This document shows, piece after piece, positions 25,806-32,839 of a stretch of DNA of 64,000 nt. The DNA is from Henriciella aquimarina. Lineage in GTDB: Bacteria; Pseudomonadota; Alphaproteobacteria; Caulobacterales; Hyphomonadaceae. Numbering within the stretch: the first letter of the stretch is position 1; each line of letters opens with the position of its first letter. The notes beneath the pieces were generated by a model. That model was not told the DNA's origin. It searched no databases and saw nothing but the letters and a program-made list of their open reading frames with translations. Where the stretch lies: the NCBI RefSeq assembly GCF_002088975.1, contig NZ_NCST01000077.1, forward strand, positions 1 through 64,000. The letters are read 5' to 3'. The translations under genes and the position numbers were made by a program.

Positions 25806-26825
25806 TTAGGTGTTGCCGACAGCCTTGCGCAGCACGCCCGGACGCTGGCAGAAGTACAGCGGGTAGCTGTACTGTTCGCCACGGGTCCAAGCCTGACGAT
25901 CGCGGTCAAGAACGTTGATCGCGTAGATGTCCTGGCCCAGCGTGTTGACGTACGGGCCGAACTCAGCCGGCGCCATCGCCTTCTTGAAGACGCCGCTCGC
26001 CCCGACCGGGAAGAACTTCGCTTCGTTGGCAGCCACCGCAACCGTCGAATTGTCGTCGGTGCCGCGATAGTTGTGCCAGGTGATGCCGCCAAAGGTGAAT
26101 GCGCTGAACGCCTTGTTCGAACGCAGGTCTTCGGCTGCCGCCCAGTTCTGGTAGGTCTTCTCGACAGTCGGATGCGAGATCAGATTGTCGTAGAACGTGT
26201 CACCGACGAGTGCATGCACGCTCGTCTGAGACGTGAATGCACCCTTCGAGGACCGGGCCATGGCGCGGGTGACCGCCTGACACTTTTCGCGAACCTTCGT
26301 CGTGCTCGTGGTGAGCGCGAAGTCGATGGCTGCGGCTTCGCTGACGCCGAACTCGGAGAAGTAGTCGTAGATCACCGTAGTGCCGTCAGCATCAAGCAGC
26401 TTGCCTTGGAGCGCACCGAGACGATGGTACTCGTGGGTGAGTTCCATGTCGTCGCGGACGCGGGACATGCGACGCAGGTATTCAGCCTGCACCTGCATCA
26501 ACTCGGTTTCGGACCCGAAGCCGCGAATACCCTGCACTTCCTCGGCATAGAGCGTGAAGCCCTTGGCGAGGCGCGTGGTCTTCAGCGGAACCGCGCTGCG
26601 GTTGTCCTTGACCAGTTCTTCCGGCGGAGCGCCGGTCGGAGAGGACGGGATCAGCGAGAGTGTGCCCTCGCGCTCGTCCACGAAGACGGTGCGGGTGCGA
26701 ACCGGCATGTCTTCGAAGATGCCCAGCTCACCGAGCAGTTGCGGTTTGTAGTCGGTTTTCTCAACAGCGCCGGTCAGCGAAGTCATGCTGAACGCAGAGC
26801 TGTTGAACACATCCATGGATGCCAT
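25806..26825 (-). CDS. Major capsid protein (lambda gpE-like)
   Basis: 339 residues with HK97 fold expected. MDVFNSSAFSMTSLTGAVEK, TRTVFVDEREGTLSLIP, FGSETELMQVQAEYLRRM and the C-terminal RPGVLRKA belong to the Phage_cap_E group. It is preceded by its decoration protein, the usual D-then-E order. Confidence 0.92.
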   Translation of the reverse strand: MASMDVFNSSAFSMTSLTGAVEKTDYKPQLLGELGIFEDMPVRTRTVFVDEREGTLSLIPSSPTGAPPEELVKDNRSAVPLKTTRLAKGFTLYAEEVQGIRGFGSETELMQVQAEYLRRMSRVRDDMELTHEYHRLGALQGKLLDADGTTVIYDYFSEFGVSEAAAIDFALTTSTTKVREKCQAVTRAMARSSKGAFTSQTSVHALVGDTFYDNLISHPTVEKTYQNWAAAEDLRSNKAFSAFTFGGITWHNYRGTDDNSTVAVAANEAKFFPVGASGVFKKAMAPAEFGPYVNTLGQDIYAINVLDRDRQAWTRGEQYSYPLYFCQRPGVLRKAVGNT

Positions 26826-26880
26826 GATGAAAGTATCCTTCTATGGGAAAGACGCGCTTCTCAGCGGGCCAATAGTGGTG

Positions 26881-27258
26881 CTAGCGGACGATGATGCCCT
26901 TGGTGGCAAGCGCCGCGTTGGCGGTTGCCTTGGCTGCGTCGTCGGCTCCATCCACATAGGTGAGATGAGCGCCAACGACTTCGGCATCACGCTCGATCAG
27001 GGTGACAACGCGATCGACGGCCGATCCGCTGTCGTTCACGAGCGTCTCGTAGAGAAGCGCCTGGTTCTCCAGATCACCAGAGGCGAAGCTGAAGTCCGGA
27101 TTGACGTACTTCTCGGCAGACGTGTCGTAACCGAGGATGGTGCCGGCCGCGAGCGTGGTGTTCGCCGGGACAACAACCGTGGCGGTGCCACGAGAGCGAT
27201 AGTTGTTCGCTTCCGAGACGAGGAATTGCGCGTTACGAGCGCCTTCGGTAAGTGCCAT
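26881..27258 (-). CDS. Head decoration protein (gpD-like)
   Basis: 125 residues. ILGYDTSAEKYVNPD and ALLYETLVNDSG match the lambda gpD/HDPD fold that trims the expanded capsid. It lies directly upstream of the capsid gene. Confidence 0.85.
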   Translation of the reverse strand: MALTEGARNAQFLVSEANNYRSRGTATVVVPANTTLAAGTILGYDTSAEKYVNPDFSFASGDLENQALLYETLVNDSGSAVDRVVTLIERDAEVVGAHLTYVDGADDAAKATANAALATKGIIVR

Positions 27259-27261
27259 GGG

Positions 27262-28428
27262 TTATGCTCCCTTCTTGGCGTTGACGCCCGCACGGGCAAA
27301 CACGTCATCACCCCAGTCGGAGAGATCGACGACTTTCGAATCTTGGATGCCATCAGACAGAGGATTGCGAGGTTTCGCGTCGGCGGTGAGGTGGTCGAAC
27401 AGACCGGCGACATAGTCGTCGGACTTGTCTTTCACCTTCTCGTCACCGAGCTTGGCGGCAACGGCCTGCTTCTTCAGGTCCGCATTCGAGACGTTATCCG
27501 TCTTCAGGCTCGGCGCGATGGCCTTCACCTTGGCGACGATATCCGCGCGATCGGCGACCATCTGGTCGAGCTTCGCGTCGTCGAACTGCTTCGACTTCAG
27601 ATCCTCGATCTCGGCGTCTTTCTTGCCGAGTTCGGTGTCCTTGGCCTTCAGGTCGGCTTGCGCCTTTTCGAGCGCAGCCTTGCTGTCCGCCAGCGCCTTA
27701 TCAGCGTCGGCGAACATCTTCTGGATGATCGGGGCAGCAGCTTCCGGCACATTGACCGGCAGCCCGTCCCTGACAATTTGAGTGGTCTTGTCGGTCATGA
27801 CCGAGTCCTTTCTTTCGTGGTCTTCCACAACGGAGGCACGCGGCCCCCAAATTGAGCGGTCTTTCCCGCCGTCCCCCGCATCGTCTCCGATACGGGTATT
27901 CCCAGCCCGAGGGTTGTTGTCGGGCAGATAAGCAACGTGATTGAAGCGCAACGGGCTGGCCTGCCGGTACTGGTATGGCGTTCCGTCCGGGGCGACGCCC
28001 TCGTCAGCGACGACCTGCACCGTGTAGCCTGCCGACAGCGAGCGGGCGCCGTCAGCTACCTCCTTCGCTGCGGTCGCGTCCATGATCGCCATGGGCGCGA
28101 CAACATGCTCGCCGTCGCGCTTGATCGTGCCGCCAACCTGGCCCTTTGATAGCTCTTTCCAGTTATCGGCGGTGACGGCGGACTCGGGGTGGCCCCGCGT
28201 CACTGGACGACCGGCAAGCGAGAGCATGCTCTGCTCATCGAACACCGTGTCAGGGTCGCGGTACACACCGAACATCTTTGTGGCGTCGTCGCCGGTGAGA
28301 CCAAGTTCGGCCCCGTAATATTGCTGGACGTTCCCGGCCCGGCTGACCTTGGCGTCACCGATCAGGTAGCCGTCCTTGGTCATCTTGAGGCCGGAGGCAT
28401 CAAGCGTCACGCTGTCTCGAATGATCAT
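27262..28428 (-). CDS. DUF2213 prohead protease fused to scaffold domain
   Basis: 388 residues. The N-terminal 190 residues show the DUF2213 protease (GLTGDDATKMFGVYRDPDTVF, GRPVTRGHPESAVTADNW, SAGYTVQV). Residues about 230-330 form a coiled coil (ADKALADSKAALEKAQADL) that would be the scaffold for procapsid assembly, cleaved on maturation. Confidence 0.85.
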   Translation of the reverse strand: MIIRDSVTLDASGLKMTKDGYLIGDAKVSRAGNVQQYYGAELGLTGDDATKMFGVYRDPDTVFDEQSMLSLAGRPVTRGHPESAVTADNWKELSKGQVGGTIKRDGEHVVAPMAIMDATAAKEVADGARSLSAGYTVQVVADEGVAPDGTPYQYRQASPLRFNHVAYLPDNNPRAGNTRIGDDAGDGGKDRSIWGPRASVVEDHERKDSVMTDKTTQIVRDGLPVNVPEAAAPIIQKMFADADKALADSKAALEKAQADLKAKDTELGKKDAEIEDLKSKQFDDAKLDQMVADRADIVAKVKAIAPSLKTDNVSNADLKKQAVAAKLGDEKVKDKSDDYVAGLFDHLTADAKPRNPLSDGIQDSKVVDLSDWGDDVFARAGVNAKKGA

Positions 28429-28477
28429 TTAAGAGCCCTTCGCGGCTATGGTTTTGCGTTCGGCCCCGTTCGGGGCT

Positions 28478-28642
28478 TCACTTCAATTCCTTGATCTTCC
28501 GCCCCAGTTCGGAGACGAGCTGGCTCATGCGCCTGTCGTTCTCCCACCTCTCGTTGCGGTCCCGCAGAATCGTCAAGGTGAGAAGCAAGCAGCTGCCCGC
28601 GAATATCACGAATGTCGCTGACTGAAGCAGATCAACCCACAT
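28478..28642 (-). CDS. Single-pass membrane peptide with coiled-coil tail
   Basis: 54 residues read on the minus strand: MWVDLLQSATFVIFAGSCLL begins a hydrophobic helix (about 5-26), then a charged heptad-like tail. Strong Shine-Dalgarno AGGAGG precedes the ATG. Its place in the head operon is unusual; such peptides can be cryptic holins or rz-like. Confidence 0.65.
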   Translation of the reverse strand: MWVDLLQSATFVIFAGSCLLLTLTILRDRNERWENDRRMSQLVSELGRKIKELK

Positions 28643-28733
28643 GGGGGCCTCCTATTTCCTGTAACGGCCCTGGTTTATCGAGCTTGAGACCACGCAAGGG
28701 TCCGGGGTCAGCCCGCAGCGCTTCGGTTGTCAT
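28632..28733 (-). CDS. Tiny hypothetical ORF
   Basis: 33 residues (MTTEALRADPGPLRGLKLDK at the start). GGAGAT lies eight bases before the ATG, and the reading frame ends inside the start of the membrane peptide, a coupling arrangement. No family; could be only a leader. Confidence 0.35.
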   Translation of the reverse strand: MTTEALRADPGPLRGLKLDKPGPLQEIGGPHVG

Positions 28734-28736
28734 GGA

Positions 28737-29390
28737 TTATCTCCAGTGCTGGGCGATCCAGCTCTCATCGAGTTCGTGCGGCTTGGACTCGCCGTGGAAA
28801 TATACGATCCGCCCATCCCCCAGCCCGTCCGGCTTGACGTGGCACTTGTAGCTCAGCACCTGCCCCGGAAAGAGCGTGTCCAGAACGTCCGGGTTCTGCC
28901 GGCGTATCCATTCCATGTCGTTCTGCCCGCGCCAGCGGTCATAGACGTAGGCATGCCCGGCAGGGACCAAGGCCACCCCGTTGCACACCCGAGAGGGCCA
29001 GTACGGATCAAGCGGCACGGCAATGCGCTCTGCGGTGAAGCAGTATTCCGCCAGAGCATCACAATTGCCGGTGACGATGGTATCCAGCCCGACGAGGATC
29101 ATGGGCCGGTTCAGCCGGTAGGGTTCGATGCAGTCGCCATATCCCGGCGTCCGGTTGGTCATGAGCCTTTGCGTGATCGGCTCCTCGAAGTCGCGCTCCC
29201 GGTCGGTGAAGCAGATGAACTCGAAGGGTGCAGTCAGGTTTCGGGCGAAGCCGCGATAGAGCTTTTCGGCCCAGCTTTCGTCATAGGCCTGGCTGAAGCT
29301 CTTGCTGTTCTGGTTGCTATCCCAAAGCAGCGTGGCGACGACGAGATCAGGCCGCAAAGCGAACCCGCCTGTTCTGACGGCAGATTTCAT
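28737..29390 (-). CDS. Glycosyltransferase-like protein
   Basis: 217 residues. [20 protein letters not shown] and the metal-site-like [12 protein letters not shown] (in the place of the DxD of GT-A enzymes), then [22 protein letters not shown], resemble GT8-like nucleotide-sugar transferases of phages. Overlaps the acyltransferase gene by 44 bases. It may glycosylate a virion protein or a host glycan. Confidence 0.65.
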   Translation of the reverse strand: MKSAVRTGGFALRPDLVVATLLWDSNQNSKSFSQAYDESWAEKLYRGFARNLTAPFEFICFTDRERDFEEPITQRLMTNRTPGYGDCIEPYRLNRPMILVGLDTIVTGNCDALAEYCFTAERIAVPLDPYWPSRVCNGVALVPAGHAYVYDRWRGQNDMEWIRRQNPDVLDTLFPGQVLSYKCHVKPDGLGDGRIVYFHGESKPHELDESWIAQHWR

Positions 29391-29880
29391 CTTCCATCGT
29401 GATCGGCCGCATTTCTCCGTGCTTCATCCAGACATGGCAGGCAGGCACATCCTTGGACACAACCGACCCGGCGCCAATCATGGCCCCGACACCGATGCGG
29501 ACGCCGGGAAGGATGACGCTATTCGCGCCGATGCTCGCATCAGGCTCGATAATGATGGCCGGGCGATCCTTGTAGGCCGACACATTGAACCCGTTCTTCC
29601 CGGCGCGTGGCCAGCCATCGTTGCAAAGCGTGACATTCGGGCCGATGAAGACCCGGCTCCCGATTTGAAAGCCGGGACCAGCGGCCAGATTATGCGCGAT
29701 GACCGTCTCGTCACCGACCGTTGATCCGTCGATACAGGCCCCGCTGGCGATAGAGCAGTCTGCCCCGATCACAGCGCCACGGATCACAGAAGCAAATTGC
29801 CAGATGCGCGTGCGCGCCCCGACCGTCGCCCCTTCCACGAGTGCTTTCGGGTGGATAAACGCGTCGGGGTGGATGCTCAT
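29347..29880 (-). CDS. Left-handed beta-helix acyltransferase
   Basis: 177 residues made of hexapeptide repeats (for example [40 protein letters not shown]). This is a WbbJ/maa-type O- or N-acetyltransferase that normally decorates sugars. Flanked by the GT-like and MptE-like genes, so the three probably form one modification unit. Confidence 0.85.
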   Translation of the reverse strand: MSIHPDAFIHPKALVEGATVGARTRIWQFASVIRGAVIGADCSIASGACIDGSTVGDETVIAHNLAAGPGFQIGSRVFIGPNVTLCNDGWPRAGKNGFNVSAYKDRPAIIIEPDASIGANSVILPGVRIGVGAMIGAGSVVSKDVPACHVWMKHGEMRPITMEDEICRQNRRVRFAA

Positions 29881-30461
29881 TGCGGGTGAGTCTCCAGACA
29901 CGGGAAGCACTTCAGGGCAGAGTCCGGCGTAGCGTTGAACACCGACACCCGATCACCCAGCCGCGCCGCCATGGCTTCCAGCGAGGGAATGAAGGTGGTC
30001 TCGTACATATTGACCGGCGTCTTCACGCGGTGGTCGTCGTGGTAGTTGCCCGGCCGCATGTCGAAGCCGTGCAGGATGATGCGGTCGGCCCCCATGAGAT
30101 AGGCGAGGTTCAGCGCCATTGCTCCGCCACATGCCCCTGCGAGTTTATGTGGCTGTTCGCTCAGCGTGCCGAACTTGTCGTGCTGTAGCTCCGTGACAGG
30201 CCACGGCAGCTCCCAGCCGCGCGGCTCCTGAAACTGTCGGATGACCCGCCATTTGCTCCGGTTCAGGTGCAGGCGCTCCCGGTTCCAGTCGAACCAGCGC
30301 CGATCCATGACAAACAGAACATCAGCATCGGGGAAGACATCGAGGCCCGCATTGTTGACCGCGATCACGGGGTCAGAGCCGAGGGTTCGGATATCGAGAT
30401 CGTTGATGCTGGGGCCGCCTCCGAGGATGGAAATTGCTTTGCCCCGGAATGCGCCGATCAT
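29877..30461 (-). CDS. MptE/DUF115-like Rossmann protein
   Basis: 194 residues. [33 protein letters not shown] and [10 protein letters not shown] resemble the DUF115/motility-accessory-factor fold, which includes sugar-transfer enzymes such as Maf. The start overlaps the 3' end of the preceding gene by four bases. Exact activity unknown. Confidence 0.6.
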   Translation of the reverse strand: MIGAFRGKAISILGGGPSINDLDIRTLGSDPVIAVNNAGLDVFPDADVLFVMDRRWFDWNRERLHLNRSKWRVIRQFQEPRGWELPWPVTELQHDKFGTLSEQPHKLAGACGGAMALNLAYLMGADRIILHGFDMRPGNYHDDHRVKTPVNMYETTFIPSLEAMAARLGDRVSVFNATPDSALKCFPCLETHPQ

Positions 30462-30787
30462 GCAGCGTCGCGCTTCAAGCGATGCTGTGGAGGATCGCCG
30501 CCGCCGTCCAGTCTAACACAAGTCGAAACGTTCATCCGGCAATGAACAAACCCGCCGGGCAAAGCCTTGCGGTAAGTGATCGTCCCCTGTGCTTGAAAGT
30601 TGGTGTCATCACCAAGGAAGCGGAAGACCATGTTGTCCCGCGCGGGCGTGACGTGCGGCTCAACCTTGATGGTTGCGTCAATCGTCAAACGTCCATCGCT
30701 ATTTTCCACCTCCATCGCCTTAACGACACCGCAAAGCTCGAAGCGCTCTGGCGTACCGCCATCACCAACCAATAGCCAATTCATCAT
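30458..30787 (-). CDS. Hypothetical protein
   Basis: 109 residues, predicted beta-rich (RFELCGVVKAMEVENSDGRL, THIS-type repeats absent). No family recognised. Coupled by a four-base overlap to the MptE-like gene, between it and the small head protein. Confidence 0.5.
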   Translation of the reverse strand: MMNWLLVGDGGTPERFELCGVVKAMEVENSDGRLTIDATIKVEPHVTPARDNMVFRFLGDDTNFQAQGTITYRKALPGGFVHCRMNVSTCVRLDGGGDPPQHRLKRDAA

Positions 30788-30788
30788 A

Positions 30789-31064
30789 TCACCCGATCTT
30801 CCCCAGCGCGCCCGGCGCGATATTGATGGTCAGCCCGCCCTTGCCGTCGAACTGGACGCTGCCGGCCTCCGAGGCCGTGAAGATAGGCTCGCGCGGCAAG
30901 CCTTGAGCCACACGCGCTGCAATCGCCCGGACATCGAAGCTGCCTTCCAGCGAGACTGCGGACATATCGTCTGTCTCCACCATCATCAGGCGTGGGGCCT
31001 CGCCCTCCGAGCACTGGGCCTCAAGCGCCTCCATCAGGAGCGCTGTCACGTTTTCGATCTTCAT
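30789..31064 (-). CDS. Small hypothetical head-module protein
   Basis: 91 residues. It starts with ATG overlapping the MuF stop (ATGA at 31064-31061), so it is translated with MuF. Mixed alpha/beta, no known family. The longer open frame to 31181 lies inside the intein-coding end and is rejected. Confidence 0.55.
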   Translation of the reverse strand: MKIENVTALLMEALEAQCSEGEAPRLMMVETDDMSAVSLEGSFDVRAIAARVAQGLPREPIFTASEAGSVQFDGKGGLTINIAPGALGKIG

Positions 31065-32839
31065 AGGCTTCCTTCCACGTCGATGACCGGCTCGGAGACA
31101 CAGCCGCAATTCCCAACCCCGGTTGTTCCTGCTATGTACCAACCTGAAGCAGTTTGGAAATTGTACACATGCCCCTCCCAAGCCCGACTGAAGCAGACCT
31201 CGACTTTGCTATATCGAAGCTCGACGCCGGCGAAACTCTCAAGTCGATTGGCGCCATGGTCGGGTTCCATCCCGATTGCCTGTCCAAGCACCTCCGCTCC
31301 AGGCGCGGATATCGGATCAGCCGCCTCGGCCGCCGCCCTGCTAACAGCATACAGTACGATGAGGCGGAAGCGATCCGCTGTTACCTTGCCGGCGAGTCCG
31401 TCAAATCTCTCAGCGAGCGCCTTGGCCCCATCCGCAAGACCATCACCGAAATGCTTAAGCGCAATGGCATACCAATCAGAGGCGCAGCTGAGGCCGGGCG
31501 CATCGTTTGGGATCGCATGACGCCAGAAGAGCGATTCAAGCAAACGGAGGCAGCCCACGCGGCTCTGACGGGTACTAAGCGCCCAATGCGGCAGCGCCTC
31601 AAACGCGCCCACACGTTCGAAGTCAACGAGAGCCGCGTGGGCATGTTCGAAGACATGCTCTGCAACGCCCTGGCTGATGCAGGCTGTGAGTTCACGCCGC
31701 AAGCCGCCGTCGGCATCTACAACGTCGATATCCTCGTCAGCAATAATGTCGCCGTGGAAGTCTCCACTTCTCCCGTTGGTCGATACCGATCCGAGAATGG
31801 CCTCGCCCGCTGCAAATATCTCGCCGATCGAGGGCTCTCGCTGTTCTATGTACACGTCGCTTGCATGGAGGCGGCTGACGCTCGGCTGAGCGATATAGTC
31901 GCCGACATTCAGCGCCTCAGCCGGCTTCCAGCCGGTGTTCGTGAGAATCGGGTGGTTCGCTGTACAACTTACTCTTTCGCCCGCTTCCGTAATGAACTCG
32001 GTCAGATGGCCGCTGTGCCAACGGCGCCAGATTTTAAGTACATCGTCGTGGATGCTGACTGGCTGCCCTGACGGGAAGCAATAGATGGCCATACCCGGCT
32101 GATCGCCTGCGGGTTCACCCAGCTTGTAGATCCGCCCGTCTCGTGCCTTGTGCTTCGGCCGATAGCGGCGCTTCTGACTATGTCTCCAACGGTACGCTGT
32201 CACCCCGGCTTCCGACATGCGAATCCGGGTGAGTTCCCCATTGAGCTTCTGGGCCTGGTCGACGGCGATGGTGTTTGCGCGACGCCGCGCGATGGCGAGA
32301 CGGCTTGTCAGTTCCTTAGCGATCTCCCGGCGGGGCGTGCCCTCTGTGAACCCGCGCCAGACAATGTCCGCGATTTCCTTCTTCGTCTTCGCGTCCACGT
32401 CCTTAACCAGGTTGGCAATCTGGTTCTGGAAGGCCTTCACACGGGCCGCGTTTTCCTTACGGTCGATGAAGGGGAAGACATCAATGCCCGTCCCGGCCTT
32501 CACCGCATCGGCCCAGCGTTGCTCATGCCAACGGAGGGCGTCTCTCACCCAGCCGCGCACATCTGCCTCGACTGAGACAGTTGCACCGGCCGCTTGCGCC
32601 TCCGCTATCTTGATCGCCTCAGCAAGGTCGTCGCTTTCGTCGTCCTGCGTCAGCGTGGATATAGCCTGACCATAGGCCGGGCGAATCCGGTCGATGACCT
32701 GCCGTTCCCATGCTCGCACCGGACGGACCACGATGCGGTACAAGTCCCGCTTCAGCGTGTCCGTGATCTCGATGCCGCGAAGCACGCGGTTCTTTCGCAG
32801 GCCCTCCTGCCGGGCCAGCTCGGCTAAATCGAAACTCAT
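31061..32839 (-). CDS. MuF-like minor head protein containing an intein
   Basis: 592 residues translated. The N-extein (1-253) is an SPP1 gp7/Mu gpF-type minor head protein: AKTKKEIADIVWRGFTEGT and AIARRRANTIAVDQAQKLNG are its core, ending PGMAIY. The C-extein (578-592) resumes CGCVSEPVID, the conserved cysteine motif of MuF. Residues 254-577 are an intein. After splicing the head protein would be 268 residues. It follows the portal gene with a four-base overlap, as expected. Confidence 0.92.
   Translation of the reverse strand: MSFDLAELARQEGLRKNRVLRGIEITDTLKRDLYRIVVRPVRAWERQVIDRIRPAYGQAISTLTQDDESDDLAEAIKIAEAQAAGATVSVEADVRGWVRDALRWHEQRWADAVKAGTGIDVFPFIDRKENAARVKAFQNQIANLVKDVDAKTKKEIADIVWRGFTEGTPRREIAKELTSRLAIARRRANTIAVDQAQKLNGELTRIRMSEAGVTAYRWRHSQKRRYRPKHKARDGRIYKLGEPAGDQPGMAIYCFPSGQPVSIHDDVLKIWRRWHSGHLTEFITEAGERVSCTANHPILTNTGWKPAEALNVGDYIAQPSVSRLHASDVYIEQREPSIGEIFAAGEAILGSVSTNGRSGDFHGDIIADEDIDVVDADGGLRRELTACISQGVAEHVFEHAHAALVDFERVGAFEALPHWALSTRQSRVGCLRLLESLFWRHAIPNDAPGLSCASDWYAIALKHFGDGLADGAKALAERFDGLAGKVTADRFRLIVLYAVSRAAAEAADPISAPGAEVLGQAIGMEPDHGANRLESFAGVELRYSKVEVCFSRAWEGHVYNFQTASGWYIAGTTGVGNCGCVSEPVIDVEGSL
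31109..32080 (-). other. Intein-coding segment (324 residues)
   Basis: Block A begins at Cys254 (CFPSGQPVS). Block B is TANHPILT with the T-x-x-H pair T293/H296. Block F is HVYNFQTASGWYIA, and block G ends GVGN577, followed by extein Cys578. The penultimate residue is Gly rather than His, an allowed but less common variant. The central portion (about 310-545) has no LAGLIDADG or HNH motif in the sense frame. The opposite strand of the same DNA carries a full endonuclease gene. Confidence 0.88.
31169..32071 (+). CDS. Homing endonuclease nested antisense inside the intein
   Basis: 300 residues from ATG 31169 (GGA at 31156 upstream; TTG 31154 is an alternative start). Two helix-turn-helix units (SIGAMVGFHPDCLSKHL and VKSLSERLGPIRKTITEML) are followed by MTPEERFKQTEAAHAAL and a nuclease core: helix E161 (FEDML), then YNVDILV (D187) and VAVEVS (E197), a PD-(D/E)XK/Vsr-like arrangement as in DUF559-type homing enzymes. 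The gene lies entirely within the intein-coding bases, in exact codon register. A pure shadow ORF would not be expected to show this domain order. Confidence 0.82.
   Translation: MPLPSPTEADLDFAISKLDAGETLKSIGAMVGFHPDCLSKHLRSRRGYRISRLGRRPANSIQYDEAEAIRCYLAGESVKSLSERLGPIRKTITEMLKRNGIPIRGAAEAGRIVWDRMTPEERFKQTEAAHAALTGTKRPMRQRLKRAHTFEVNESRVGMFEDMLCNALADAGCEFTPQAAVGIYNVDILVSNNVAVEVSTSPVGRYRSENGLARCKYLADRGLSLFYVHVACMEAADARLSDIVADIQRLSRLPAGVRENRVVRCTTYSFARFRNELGQMAAVPTAPDFKYIVVDADWLP

Noticed and set aside
25248-26894. 548-codon plus-strand frame over capsid and adaptor genes
   Set aside because: Arg/Gly/Val-biased shadow; the minus strand holds recognised capsid and adaptor genes.
31061-32839. Idea that the MuF frame is disrupted by an inserted nuclease gene
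   Set aside because: The frame stays open throughout and carries splicing blocks at both ends, so an intein explains it better than a broken gene.
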